Under the pieces are notes generated by a model. It saw nothing but the letters and a program-made list of their open reading frames with translations, ran no database searches and had not been told where the DNA came from. From Flavobacterium sp. 245 (GTDB lineage: Bacteria; Bacteroidota; Bacteroidia; Flavobacteriales; Flavobacteriaceae): a stretch of DNA of 64,000 nucleotides. The position numbers and the translations under genes were made by a program. Position 1 is the first letter of the stretch. Each line of letters starts with the position of its first letter. Positions 23,789-32,667 of this stretch are shown one piece after another. The stretch covers positions 248,001 through 312,000 of the forward strand of contig NZ_SNXB01000002.1 of assembly GCF_004362055.1 (NCBI RefSeq), written 5' to 3'.

Positions 23789-23890
23789 CTAAGATTTAAT
23801 AACTTTTATTTTTACATTGAAAGATTCTGCCGAACCATTTGTACTTCTGTTATCAAAATAATTTAAAATCGTTTGATAATGATTCATAAT
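23789..23890 (-). pseudogene. ISAon1-type transposase C-terminal remnant
   Basis: Minus-strand translation MNHYQTILNYFDNRSTNGSA followed by ESFNVKIKVIKS and a stop. This is the unmistakable end of an ISAon1-like transposase, here cut short after ESFNVKIK. The sequence matches the remnant at 18149-18330. The rest of 23623-24042 shows no other gene. Confidence 0.75.
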
Positions 23891-24042
23891 TGTTCGGGAG
23901 ACTTAAAAACATAGAAATATTTTATGCAAAAACGCCATATTCAATATAATTATCCTTTGTCAAGCTCAATAGCTTATTTAAATATTTATGTACCTTAGCT
24001 AAAGTAAAGAAATACTTTAGCAGCACTTTTACGCACTGTTGT

Positions 24043-24624
24043 ATGAAAGCACTTTTAAAACAAAATATCGCTAAACATATTTCTCTTTCAGAAAATGAAA
24101 TAGAAGATTTTTGCAATTTATTTGAGCAAAAGTTAATCCCCAAAAAAAACTTTTTACTTAGAGAAGGAGAGATTTGCAAATTTGAAGGTTTTGTTACCAA
24201 AGGGCTTTTTCGGGTTTATCATATTGATAAAAATGGTTTTGAACAAATACTCTATTTTGCTATTGAAAATTGGTGGGTTACCGATATTGATAGTTTTACT
24301 ACTGAAACCCCTTCACAACTTTTCATAGAAGCACTCGAAGACAGCGAAGTGCTTGTAATTTCTAAAAAAGATAAGGAGTTTGCCTATGCTAATTTGCCTA
24401 AAATTGAAAAGCTATTTCGGGTAATGACACAAAAAACGCACGTTGCCCTTCAACGAAGAATGATAGATAACCTTAGTAAAACAGCAGAATCCCGCTATAT
24501 AGAATTTACAGAAAAATACCCACAGCTAATACAACGGCTTTCTAACATACAGATAGCTGCCTATCTGGGAATTACCAATGTTTTTTTGAGTAATATTCGA
24601 AAGAAAATCGCTGTCAAAAAATAA
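24043..24624 (+). CDS. Crp/Fnr-family transcriptional regulator
   Basis: 193 residues with a cyclic-nucleotide-binding-like beta-barrel (FLLREGEICKFEGFVTKGLF, FAIENWWVTDIDSF) and a C-terminal helix-turn-helix (LSNIQIAAYLGITNVFLSNI). The group is common in Bacteroidota, and the cAMP-contact residues are not conserved. It precedes an MBL-fold gene by 89 bases on the same strand and may regulate it. Confidence 0.9.
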   Translation: MKALLKQNIAKHISLSENEIEDFCNLFEQKLIPKKNFLLREGEICKFEGFVTKGLFRVYHIDKNGFEQILYFAIENWWVTDIDSFTTETPSQLFIEALEDSEVLVISKKDKEFAYANLPKIEKLFRVMTQKTHVALQRRMIDNLSKTAESRYIEFTEKYPQLIQRLSNIQIAAYLGITNVFLSNIRKKIAVKK

Positions 24625-24713
24625 GTTTTTCCTTTTATTTATTAAACTAGTTTAATGTTTTGAGATCACATTACGTTCCATCTTTGCAGTGTTAATTTAA
24701 ACCAGCATAAGCA

Positions 24714-25604
24714 ATGAAAGACACTATCTCAAGAGTATTTATAACAATTTTAATTTTATTTAATATGGAATCACAAGCACAAGGTTTTAAAACAATTGAA
24801 ACTAAAGATTTAAAACTTCAGGTTTACAACGCATCAGAAAACAGTTTTGGTGTAGCATCGGTAATCATTTCCGGAAAGACAGATGCAATTTTGATTGACG
24901 CTCAATTTACTTTGGCGGATGCCGAAAAAGTAGCGCAGGAGATTAAAGCAAGTGGCAAAAAATTAACCACCATTTTTGTTTCTCACGCAGATCCTGATTA
25001 CTATTTTGGATTAGAGATATTTAAAAAATACTTCCCGGATGTTGTTGCTTATGCATCACCTGCTTCCGTAGAAGCAATTAAGGCTACGGCGCAAAAAAAA
25101 TTAGACGTTTGGGGCGAACGATTAGGTAAAGCTATTACGTCAAATGTTGTTTTGCCACAAGTTTTAAAAGGAAACAGCATTGAACTGGAAGGTCAGAAAT
25201 TAGAAATTGTTGGTTTGGAAGACTTTCCGAATAAAACTTTTGTATGGATTCCTTCTATCAAAGCAGTTGTAGGCGGAATTAATGTTTTTGGAACTAGTTT
25301 CCATCTTTGGATGGCGGATGCTCAAACTACTGAAGCCCGCAAAAACTGGATTGCCGTATTAGATAAAATCTCGGCTTTAAAACCTGCAATTGTAATTCCG
25401 GCTCATGCCAATTCCAATTCTCCATTTGATATCGCTGCTGTAAATCACACCAAAAGTTACATTCAATTCTACGAAGAGGCTTTGAAAACCAATAAAACAT
25501 CAGAAGCTTTAATTACTGCTTTGAAAGCAAAATATCCAACACTTACTTTTGATACTGCCTTAATGATTGGTGCAAAAGTAAATACTGGAGAAATGAAATG
25601 GTAA
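24714..25604 (+). CDS. MBL-fold metallo-hydrolase-like protein with altered metal site
   Basis: 296 residues with a signal-like N-terminus (FITILILFNMESQAQ). The metallo-beta-lactamase fold is visible: ISGKTDAILIDAQFTLADAE and then VSHADPDYYFGLEIF, plus a later IPAHANSNSP. The usual HxHxDH zinc motif is changed to H91-A-D93-P-D95-Y96, so two of the three histidines are replaced. Some relatives carry the same DPDYYFG form, so it is probably a subfamily trait rather than damage, but the hydrolytic mechanism would have to differ. The downstream SnoaL-like lipoprotein gene overlaps it by 7 bases, implying coupling. Confidence 0.85.
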   Translation: MKDTISRVFITILILFNMESQAQGFKTIETKDLKLQVYNASENSFGVASVIISGKTDAILIDAQFTLADAEKVAQEIKASGKKLTTIFVSHADPDYYFGLEIFKKYFPDVVAYASPASVEAIKATAQKKLDVWGERLGKAITSNVVLPQVLKGNSIELEGQKLEIVGLEDFPNKTFVWIPSIKAVVGGINVFGTSFHLWMADAQTTEARKNWIAVLDKISALKPAIVIPAHANSNSPFDIAAVNHTKSYIQFYEEALKTNKTSEALITALKAKYPTLTFDTALMIGAKVNTGEMKW

Positions 25605-26059
25605 AATCAATCATTTACAGCCTGACGGCACTCTTTGTATTGTCAGGCTGTTCTTTAAACAAAAAGACAATGACAAATCTTGAAATAGTTAAAAGCACTT
25701 ACGAAGGAAAAACTTCGGAAGAAAATGGTCGAAATTTGGCTAAATATGTTGTCGAAGATATTTCGTGGACAGAAGCTAAAGGTTTTCCGTATGCAGGAAC
25801 TTATATTGGTTTAGAAAATGTAACTCAAAATGTCTTTAACCGATTAGGAAGCGAATGGATTGATTACAAATTTACTCCTGAAAATTACGTTGCCAGCGAT
25901 GATAAAGTAGTCGCTTACGGAACTTACACGGGAACCTATAAAATTACAGGTAAATCATTCACTGCCAGAGTGGCTCACGTTTGGAAATTGAAAGACAGTA
26001 AGATTATCAGTTTCGAACAGTTTGTCGATAGCCAAACTGTAAATGATGCTCTGAAATAA
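25598..26059 (+). CDS. SnoaL-like lipoprotein
   Basis: 153 residues. A lipoprotein signal peptide ends at the lipobox LSGC (residues ~18-21). The mature part is an NTF2/SnoaL-like domain (EIVKSTYEGKTSEENGRNLA ... YVVEDISWTEAKGFPYAGTY ... VAHVWKLKDSKIISFEQFVD). It is presumably periplasmic or outer-membrane attached. Its start overlaps the end of the MBL-fold gene, so the two products are likely to act on the same process. Confidence 0.85.
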   Translation: MVKSIIYSLTALFVLSGCSLNKKTMTNLEIVKSTYEGKTSEENGRNLAKYVVEDISWTEAKGFPYAGTYIGLENVTQNVFNRLGSEWIDYKFTPENYVASDDKVVAYGTYTGTYKITGKSFTARVAHVWKLKDSKIISFEQFVDSQTVNDALK

Positions 26060-26085
26060 AGTACTGTTTTTAGTTTTAAATATAA

Positions 26086-26111
26086 AAACCGTTGATGAAT
26101 GTCAACGGTTT
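26086..26111. terminator. Bidirectional terminator
   Basis: AAACCGTTGA pairs with TCAACGGTTT around a 6-base loop, with T-runs on both sides. It separates the convergent SnoaL-like and hydrolase genes. Confidence 0.8.
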
Positions 26112-26125
26112 CTTTGATCAAGTTT

Positions 26126-27172
26126 TTATTTCAAATGTTCTTTAAAAAAATCATCTAATTTATCAAAAGGAATTACCTCTACTTTGTCATACAAATCAAC
26201 GTGAACTGCATTAGGGATAATTATTAATTGTTTTGGTTCATTTGCTACTTTAAAAATATCTTCACTAAAATATCTTGAGTGCGCCATTTCTCCAGCGATT
26301 AAAAGCATTGGTCTTGGCGAAATTTCTTTTACATAAGCTAATATTGGCATATTCATAAAAGAGATTGGATTGGTTACCAGCCAAGCTCCATTTGAATTCA
26401 CAGAATTGACGTGAAAACCACGGGGCGTTCTGTAATAATCAAAATATTCTTTTACAAATTGTGGCTCATCGCCTTTCAATTTTTCCGGCAAATTTCTTGT
26501 ACCATATACCGGTTTTCCATTTTCGGCATCTTTCCAACGTTGCTGACCTAAATTCTCCAATGTTTTGGTTCTTTGTTGCAGAGTTACTGAATCATTATAT
26601 CCTTTGGACATTACCCTGGTCATATCATACAAACTTGTCGTGGCAACGGCTTTTACTCGTTTATCAATAGCAGTTACATTTAAAGCAAAACCGCCAAAAC
26701 CACAAATCCCGATGATACCAATTTTATTTCTGTCTACCTTTTCTTGTAATCCTAAAAAATCAACCGCAGCACTGAAATCTTCTGTATTGATTTCCGGAGA
26801 GGCCAGATTTCGTGGTTCGCCTCCGCTTTCACCTGTGTAAGATGGGTCAAAAGCCAAAGCTATAAAACCACGTTCTGCCATTTGGTTGGCATATAATCCA
26901 GACGATTGTTGTTTCACCGCTCCAAACGGTCCGCTGATGGCTAATGCTGACAATTTTTCGTTTCCTGTATTTTTCGGAAGATATAAATCACCGCTTAAAG
27001 TAATGCCGTAACGATTTTTGAAGCTCACTTTTTGACGTATTACTTTGTCACTAAGCTGAAATGTATAATGTTCTTTTGATGTATTCATTTTTTCTAAATT
27101 TGATTGTACTTTTTGTGCAGATGCAAGCCCTGTTATCAGGAATAATATTGCGATTGCTAATATTTTTTTCAT
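26126..27172 (-). CDS. Secreted alpha/beta hydrolase (dienelactone-hydrolase-like)
   Basis: 348 residues with a signal peptide (ILAIAILFLITGLASAQ). The core contains GIIGICGFGGFALN, a nucleophile elbow where Ser is replaced by Cys (GICGFGG), as in dienelactone-hydrolase relatives. The end has AHSRYFSEDIF and IPNAVHVDLYDK carrying the catalytic His. The closest named relatives are uncharacterised YcjY-like hydrolases. It is followed after 48 bases upstream by the cyclophilin-like lipoprotein gene. The substrate is unknown. Confidence 0.88.
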   Translation of the reverse strand: MKKILAIAILFLITGLASAQKVQSNLEKMNTSKEHYTFQLSDKVIRQKVSFKNRYGITLSGDLYLPKNTGNEKLSALAISGPFGAVKQQSSGLYANQMAERGFIALAFDPSYTGESGGEPRNLASPEINTEDFSAAVDFLGLQEKVDRNKIGIIGICGFGGFALNVTAIDKRVKAVATTSLYDMTRVMSKGYNDSVTLQQRTKTLENLGQQRWKDAENGKPVYGTRNLPEKLKGDEPQFVKEYFDYYRTPRGFHVNSVNSNGAWLVTNPISFMNMPILAYVKEISPRPMLLIAGEMAHSRYFSEDIFKVANEPKQLIIIPNAVHVDLYDKVEVIPFDKLDDFFKEHLK

Positions 27173-27220
27173 TTTCTTTTGAATTATTTTTAAACTTATA
27201 TTTTTCCTAATAATTTAATT

Positions 27221-27703
27221 TTAATTGTTTTCAAATTTCACAGCTACATTTCCGGCACCCATTGCAGTAGCAAGACCTACAGGATTGTCAATATATCCGA
27301 GTTTTGTATAACTATAGGAAGTGTTGAAGCTTTTATAAAAAAGCGCCAGCACATTGTCCCCGTAAAGCATTAAATCGCCCGCTTTGATATCTCCTCCAAC
27401 TGAAGCATTTACTGAAAACGAAACAGGGAAATCATAGTACTTTTCATTACCATTAAGTTCGGTCATATTTAGGGTCAGCGGGAGCATTGCTTTCAATGCG
27501 ACTGTACTTGGATTGTTATACAATGTTGCCGTAAAAACTGTTGTACCAATTGTAATTTTCATCTTAGTTGTTGAAATAGTATCGTTATTTCCATTCTCAT
27601 TATTTTCTCTTGGTGCTCTTTCGTTATCATTGCTGCAACTTGCGCTACAAAAACAAAAAGCAAAAAGCATAGCGATAACTGTCACTAGAGATTTCAGTTT
27701 CAT
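27221..27703 (-). CDS. Cyclophilin-like fold lipoprotein
   Basis: 160 residues. A lipoprotein signal peptide ends near AFCFCSASC. After a polar linker, the domain MKITIGTTVFTATLYNNPST ... ALKAMLPLTLNMTELNGNEK ... GDIKAGDLMLYGDNVLALFY matches the small 'cyclophilin-like' family. It has a cyclophilin-type barrel but no known isomerase residues. These proteins are often encoded next to AraC regulators, acetyltransferases and hydrolases, as here. Its role is unknown. Confidence 0.87.
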   Translation of the reverse strand: MKLKSLVTVIAMLFAFCFCSASCSNDNERAPRENNENGNNDTISTTKMKITIGTTVFTATLYNNPSTVALKAMLPLTLNMTELNGNEKYYDFPVSFSVNASVGGDIKAGDLMLYGDNVLALFYKSFNTSYSYTKLGYIDNPVGLATAMGAGNVAVKFENN

Positions 27704-27720
27704 AATTATCTCTTTTAAGG

Positions 27721-28311
27721 TTAAACATTTTTAATGAATTTAGCCGGAATTCCGCCAACAATAGTATTATCTGGAACATCTTTAGAGACTACTGCTCCTG
27801 CTGCGACAACTGCATTTTCTCCAATTGTTACGCCGGGCAAAATCGTAGCATTGGCACCAATCCATGCATTTTTTTTGATGAGAATTGGTTTACCTGTTAG
27901 TCCTTTTCTTTCCTGTGGATCTAATGGATGATTTTCGGTAATGAGACTGACTTTTGGTCCAATTAAAACATCGTCTTCAATGGTAATTCCACCCAACGCC
28001 AAAAAGGTGCAGTCAAAATTGATAAATACGTTTTTACCAATTGTAATATGTTTTCCACAATTGATATAAAGAGGTGTAAATACAGTAACATCCTGAAGTT
28101 CTTTATCTAAGATTTTGCTTAGTATCTGTTTGATTTCTTCAGGATTTACAGCATTATTCATCTGATTAAGTAATGCTTTCACAGCGAATGCTTCGGCTCT
28201 CAATCTGCCTATTTGCGAATCATTTGGAAATATAGTTTCACCGATTAAAAGTCTCTCAAAAATATCTTTTTGAAATGGTACGGTATCGGAAATAAGGTTT
28301 GGATCTGACAT
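27721..28311 (-). CDS. Sugar O-acetyltransferase (Maa/LacA/NodL-type)
   Basis: 196 residues of the left-handed parallel beta-helix family. The N-terminal Mac domain ([20 protein letters not shown]) is followed by hexapeptide repeats: [40 protein letters not shown] and [20 protein letters not shown]. The catalytic His is the one in ENHPL. It transfers acetyl from acetyl-CoA to sugars. It forms a minus-strand run with the lipoprotein and hydrolase genes, 85 bases downstream of the AraC regulator gene. Confidence 0.93.
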   Translation of the reverse strand: MSDPNLISDTVPFQKDIFERLLIGETIFPNDSQIGRLRAEAFAVKALLNQMNNAVNPEEIKQILSKILDKELQDVTVFTPLYINCGKHITIGKNVFINFDCTFLALGGITIEDDVLIGPKVSLITENHPLDPQERKGLTGKPILIKKNAWIGANATILPGVTIGENAVVAAGAVVSKDVPDNTIVGGIPAKFIKNV

Positions 28312-28396
28312 AATATTTGAATTAAATAACCAGATACAAAGGTAAGACTGCCTTTAAGCAAGGTAGTAACGATTATCAAACCAAAGATTAAGAAAT

Positions 28397-29275
28397 TCAA
28401 ACTTCCGATTGACGAAATGCAGAAGGATTGGTGCCGGTATTCTTTTTGAAGAAATTATTGAAGTAGGTTGGATAGTCAAACCCAAGTGCGTAACCAATTT
28501 CAGATACACTCCAATCAGTATGAAGTAAGAGCGCTTTGGCTTCTGTGATGATTCGCTCTGTAATATGAGTCGTGGTCGATTTTCCGGTTACTTCTTTTAC
28601 AGCCCGATTCAGGTAATTGACATGCACATTCAAATGTTGTGCATAATGTTGTGCTGTTCTTATTTGAAGTGGATTAGAAGTAGTTTCAATTGGAAATTGT
28701 CTTTCCAATAATTCCAAAAATACAGATGACAATCTGGTAGAGGCATTCTTATTTTGTTCGAAATTATCAGAAGGTTCCATCTTTAAAGATTCATGGATAA
28801 TAAGACTGATGTAATTGCGAATCAGCTCATCTTTAAACACATAATCACTTTCCTGTTCGGTAATCATTTTATGAAAAATAGTATTGAGAAAACCTCTTTG
28901 CTCTTCTGTGATTTTCAAAACAGGTGTTCCGCCAATTTTAAAAAAAGACGATTGCTGCAGACTTTCGGAACGCTCGGCGTTTTTAAAAAACTCTTCTGAA
29001 AATAAAATAGTATAACCCGTATAAGTTGTTGAAATAGTTTCCCATGAATATGGAATGTGCGGATTTCCAAAAAAGAGAATCGTACCCTCCTGCTCATAGG
29101 TTTTATCAGAATAATGAATCTTGCTTTTACCTGTTGTCAGACAGATTTTATAGAACTCCTTTCTGCTGTACGTTCTGGTTTCGGTACCATCATCTTCTAT
29201 CTGAAATGCCTTAAATCCCTGCAGTTTCAGTTCATTATTAAACACGGAAACTTCTCTTACTATCTTCTCTTTCAT
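28397..29275 (-). CDS. AraC-family transcriptional regulator
   Basis: 292 residues with a cupin-like sensor domain in the N-terminal half (YEQEGTILFFGNPHIPYSWE). A C-terminal AraC DNA-binding domain follows, with its first HTH at NVHVNYLNRAVKEVTGKSTT and the second at SVSEIGYALGFDYPTYFNNF. It likely activates the downstream acetyltransferase, lipoprotein and hydrolase genes on the same strand. Confidence 0.93.
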   Translation of the reverse strand: MKEKIVREVSVFNNELKLQGFKAFQIEDDGTETRTYSRKEFYKICLTTGKSKIHYSDKTYEQEGTILFFGNPHIPYSWETISTTYTGYTILFSEEFFKNAERSESLQQSSFFKIGGTPVLKITEEQRGFLNTIFHKMITEQESDYVFKDELIRNYISLIIHESLKMEPSDNFEQNKNASTRLSSVFLELLERQFPIETTSNPLQIRTAQHYAQHLNVHVNYLNRAVKEVTGKSTTTHITERIITEAKALLLHTDWSVSEIGYALGFDYPTYFNNFFKKNTGTNPSAFRQSEV

Positions 29276-29319
29276 TTTACAAAGTTAAGAAATTCAAACT
29301 TGTTTAAAACCCTTAATTC

Positions 29320-29454
29320 TTAATTCTTATACTGGCCATTGCTCTTATCGGCGGACTGATAAGCTCCACTATTCTGTCCAGAATTGTACCCCCTGTAATG
29401 TACAAACTGATGCCTCCAAGTATCGAAATTGATAATAAAGAAATACTAAACTAA
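29320..29454 (+). pseudogene. RND transporter C-terminal remnant
   Basis: An open frame without start reads LILAIALIGGLISSTILSRI followed by VPPVMYKLMPPSIEIDNKEI and a stop. This is the last transmembrane helix and tail of a CusA/CzcA-type RND pump. It has no upstream partner, so it is a fragment left by a deletion or rearrangement. Confidence 0.7.
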
Positions 29455-29498
29455 ACTAAACTGAAATCAATACATTTAAAAAGGAAAGACCATTTTAT

Positions 29499-29623
29499 AT
29501 CAATCCCCAACAGGACATCCAAACCAACTTACTAAATCCAATGAAAGACAGTAGTTACATGTAGTAAGCCAATCTCCTCAAATCTTCCATAAAATTTATA
29601 GAAATTTGTCCCGTAGAGGTCAC
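29499..29623 (-). repeat. 125-bp repeat, copy 1, with a gene-tail-like reading frame
   Basis: ATCAATCCCCAACAGGACAT...GTCAC is ~85 % identical by eye to 62883-63006. The minus strand reads GQISINFMEDLRRLAYYM then stop, and copy 2 reads GQISINFMEDLKRLAYYW then stop. The repeat therefore probably derives from the 3' end of a gene duplicated or mobilised in the genome. The gene family is not recognised. Confidence 0.55.
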
Positions 29624-29630
29624 TCTTAAA

Positions 29631-29664
29631 GAAACGTTAAAACATTAGTTTTAGCGTTTTTTTT
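29631..29664 (+). terminator. Rho-independent terminator-like hairpin
   Basis: AAACGTTAAAAC pairs with GTTTTAGCGTTT (one G-T) and is followed by a T-run. It directly follows the repeat at 29499. Confidence 0.7.
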
Positions 29665-29824
29665 TATGCCTTGTTCACATAATTTAACCCACTTTAACTT
29701 ATAAAAACAAACGGTTTGTAAATCCAGTTAAGATAACTCTACAGTATACAAACCATCTTTAAAACTCTGTAAACATTGATATTATAAAAAATCATTACCT
29801 TCATCTTAACATTAATTTAAGTTT

Positions 29825-30004
29825 ATGGAAATTGAAGAAGAAAAATATAGAGGAAAAATTACAGCTAATAAAGCTCAAAAAATGCTTAGTGATGAAGGAA
29901 AGAATGTTACTCTGGAAGAAGCAGAAGAGATTTTAGAATTTCTACAAAAAATCGCATATGTTCAAGTAAGAAAATTTCTAAACGAAAAAGATGAAGATAC
30001 GTAA
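29825..30004 (+). CDS. Small conserved acidic protein
   Basis: 59 residues: MEIEEEKYRGKITANKAQKM then LSDEGKNVTLEEAEEILEFL and QKIAYVQVRKFLNEKDEDT. It is helical and highly charged. It resembles short proteins widespread in Bacteroidota mobile or accessory regions (pattern A.K.L...G..VT.EEAE.IL.FL..IA...V..FL). Some databases call these PTS IIBC by error. The function is unknown. It stands alone, with decayed sequence on both sides (29276-30585 otherwise carries only remnants and repeats). Confidence 0.6.
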   Translation: MEIEEEKYRGKITANKAQKMLSDEGKNVTLEEAEEILEFLQKIAYVQVRKFLNEKDEDT

Positions 30005-30585
30005 TCCCAAAATTGACTTGATATCCAAAAAAAGACTAATAGAAGATAAAATATAAACAGAGTATTAATTTGAATTTGGTGCAGAATCGGTGCATTAGTT
30101 CAAAACACTGAATAAAAGCAATTTATAAGCTTTAGTTTGAATCATTACTAAAAAAAATCCTATATATCTTCGTTCTAATTCACTACGTTCTTGCTTTACA
30201 TACTCGAATATTACAAATTAAAAAACAGCCAATTCGACCAAAAGTTAATTTCACTCCCAGAAATTAACTTTTCGGTTATGAACAAAATAAAATACTTTGA
30301 GATACAATTAAGATACAAATTAATAGATCATTACCAAAGGCAGAAGCGATACTTTGAGTTTTATGGCAGAATCGTGGCGCATAACTCTTCACATGACACT
30401 TAATTCCTTAAAATCAAACTCTTCTCTACCTATATTCGAATAACAGAGCGTCCCTCTTCAAAATTAAAAACAATTAAATTATTCAAAAAAAATAGGTAGA
30501 CTACTATTCTTATTGAGTATTTATAGATTTGTTGTTCTAATGATGCAAAAAAAATGGTTTATTTCTCTTTTATGAGGTGACTATT

Positions 30586-31167
30586 TTACTTAATATTCCT
30601 TCGAATTCTGCTCAGAGATTGTGGTGTTATTTCAAGATATGAAGCAATGTCACTTAGCGATACACGAGATGCAATATCAGGCTGCTGCTCCTTAAATTTT
30701 CTATATTTAGTTGTCGAATCATGTCCCAGATAACTATTCCGGATCAGAATCTTGTCTAAAAGAGTTTGTTGAATAGTTTGTGCTATAATTGATTCAATAG
30801 CAGGAATCTTTAAATAAAGTACTTCCAGTTGTTTTTTTGAAATTCTAAAAACCCGGGTATCACAAGCTGCCTGGATGCTTTCTGTAGCAATTGTCCCATT
30901 CTTGAAATTGTTTAAAATCGTGCAAAATTGATTTTCTTTTAAAAAGAAGTGGGTCACATTATTACCTTTTTCATTATGGACTAAAATTCTGAGGATACCC
31001 GAACTGATAAAGAATAATTCATCTGGTACATGCCCAGAATGAAAAAGATAATCTCCTTCCTTATGGCTGCTTTCTATTAAATATTCTGAAATTAATTCTT
31101 TTTCATTTTCTTCAAATACATGATACTGCTGCAAAAAAGAAATGAGGCTATTAGTTATGACTGGCAT
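30586..31167 (-). CDS. Crp/Fnr-family transcriptional regulator
   Basis: 193 residues. Cyclic-nucleotide-binding-like domain (GDYLFHSGHVPDELFFISSG, ILRILVHNEKGNNVTHFFLK) and C-terminal HTH (RVSLSDIASYLEITPQSLSR). It is divergent from an SDR gene (216 bases between the starts) and may control it. It is a Bacteroidota-type regulator without clear cAMP-binding residues. Confidence 0.9.
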   Translation of the reverse strand: MPVITNSLISFLQQYHVFEENEKELISEYLIESSHKEGDYLFHSGHVPDELFFISSGILRILVHNEKGNNVTHFFLKENQFCTILNNFKNGTIATESIQAACDTRVFRISKKQLEVLYLKIPAIESIIAQTIQQTLLDKILIRNSYLGHDSTTKYRKFKEQQPDIASRVSLSDIASYLEITPQSLSRIRRNIK

Positions 31168-31382
31168 GTTAATCCAAATTAGTTAGGCAATCAAAATTAT
31201 AACTTAATTTTGAATAATACCTGACAAAAAAACCGATTCGTTTTTACCATTTGTTAAGTGTCGTAAGTTTTATTTTCAGGAGATTTGCAATCATAATTAA
31301 ATAACGGGAATTAAAGAAATATCGATAATGCCAATTGCTCTTTTTAATTATTACTAATCTCCATTTATCTAAATTTAATTTT

Positions 31383-32117
31383 ATGAATACAAATTTAAAA
31401 ACCCTTTCAGGTAAGAAAATCATTTTATTGGGCGCCAGTTCCGGCATTGGATTAGCTACTGCTATCGCTGCTTCGCAAGAGGGAGCAAAAGTTATTATAG
31501 TATCTAGTAACCAGGATCGCATCAATGATGCTCTAAGTCAGCTACCTAAAAATTCAGAAGGCTTTGCTATAGATTTAAGCAAGGAGGATAATATTGAAAG
31601 CTTCTTTACGAAAATTGGAAATTTTGACCATTTGGTTTATACAGCTGGTGAGAATCTTCAATTAAAACTTATTAGTGAAACTGATATTGATACGACAAAA
31701 TCTTTTTTTGACCTGCGTTTCTGGAGTTCGGTTGCGGCGGTAAAATATGCTACGCCTTTTATAAATCAGGGTGGTTCTATTTCCCTGACTAGTGGAACCG
31801 CCAATGCACGTCCGGGAGCAGGATGGTCGGTGGCTTCGGCCATATGCGGAGCCATGGAGGCTTTTGTAAGGGCTATGGCTGTTGAATTAGCACCTATTCG
31901 GGTTAATTGTGTAGTGCCGGGTGTTTTAAAAAGTAATTTGTGGGATGCAATGTCCGAAGCCGATCGCGAGGATATGTATAGGTATTATGCAGATACTCTC
32001 CTCCTGAGAAGAGTGGGAGAAACTGAAGATGTTGCCGAAGGATTTTTATATCTGATGAAACAACAGCACGGAACAGGACAAAGCCTGGTTATCGATGGCG
32101 GGACATTGTTAATATGA
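31383..32117 (+). CDS. SDR-family oxidoreductase
   Basis: 244 residues from the ATG at 31383; an in-frame ATG 48 bases upstream would add a hydrophobic, non-conserved leader. Motifs are GASSGIGLATAIAA (cofactor), the active-site Ser in SLTSGTANARPG and a shorter C-terminus ending GQSLVIDGG. The usual Tyr-x-x-x-Lys is not clear: the region after Ser reads GWSVASAICGAMEAFVRAMA, so the catalytic Tyr and Lys appear replaced. This resembles atypical SDRs of the YbbO/'SDR without YxxxK' type. It is divergent from a Crp/Fnr regulator. Confidence 0.87.
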   Translation: MNTNLKTLSGKKIILLGASSGIGLATAIAASQEGAKVIIVSSNQDRINDALSQLPKNSEGFAIDLSKEDNIESFFTKIGNFDHLVYTAGENLQLKLISETDIDTTKSFFDLRFWSSVAAVKYATPFINQGGSISLTSGTANARPGAGWSVASAICGAMEAFVRAMAVELAPIRVNCVVPGVLKSNLWDAMSEADREDMYRYYADTLLLRRVGETEDVAEGFLYLMKQQHGTGQSLVIDGGTLLI

Positions 32118-32132
32118 AACAAAAAGCGAATT

Positions 32133-32156
32133 AAAAGCCGGTAATTACCGGCTTTT
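32133..32156 (+). terminator. Terminator of the SDR gene
   Basis: AAAAGCCGGTAA pairs with TTACCGGCTTTT, 15 bases after the SDR stop. Confidence 0.8.
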
Positions 32157-32157
32157 G

Positions 32158-32410
32158 TTAATAATAGCATAAAATGAAGCTTCCCATAAATTCTAATTTC
32201 AAACCGTTAAACGGCAAGACAGAATACCAGTATATTTTGCCTATAAGTCCCAGTGGTTTAAAAGTAGCATCCTGATATAAGGTATTGTTGATTATTTTAA
32301 ATTGCAGCCACGCTTCGCCCGAAAGTTTTATTTGCATACAAAAGCAGTTTACCTTCCTTCTTGTGGTCGTATATTACCTTCCCGAAATCCAGTGCATATC
32401 CTGCATGTAT
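32158..32410 (-). pseudogene. DUF2867 (YbjT-like SDR) C-terminal remnant, frameshifted
   Basis: Minus strand: one frame reads IWKQIHAGYALDFGKVIYDH then KKEGKLLLYANKTFG. A second frame continues QIKLSGEAWLQFKIINNTLY then QDATFKPLGLIGKIYWYSVL PFNGL (given in parts) to a stop. The segment PGEAWLEF...Q.A.F.P.GL.G..YWY.VLPF is diagnostic for DUF2867, the C-terminal domain of YbjT-like NAD(P)-binding proteins. A frameshift lies between the two parts and the N-terminal Rossmann domain is gone. Nothing else was recognised in 32411-32667. Confidence 0.7.
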
Positions 32411-32667
32411 TTGCTTCCAAATTTTATAATATTAAGATAAAAGCCTAATATCTAAAAGATATCAGGCTTTACTTCAAAAAACAAATACTTAAATTAAGTA
32501 ATTAAAACTTAAACAAAATTCGAAAAACACCCAGTATTTAATAAAATTCGAATTTTAAAAAAACATAAGACCCCTCATAAGCGATATTAAACTTAATTAT
32601 TGTTAAGAAGACTAACTGCAAGAATTTTGGTTTAGACAACTCATATCTCATTTAAATTTCATAAAAA

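Noticed and set aside
30191-30403. 70-codon ORF on the plus strand
   Set aside because: Low-complexity AT-rich frame in a decayed interval, ending in the GTGGCA-type block; no support as a gene.
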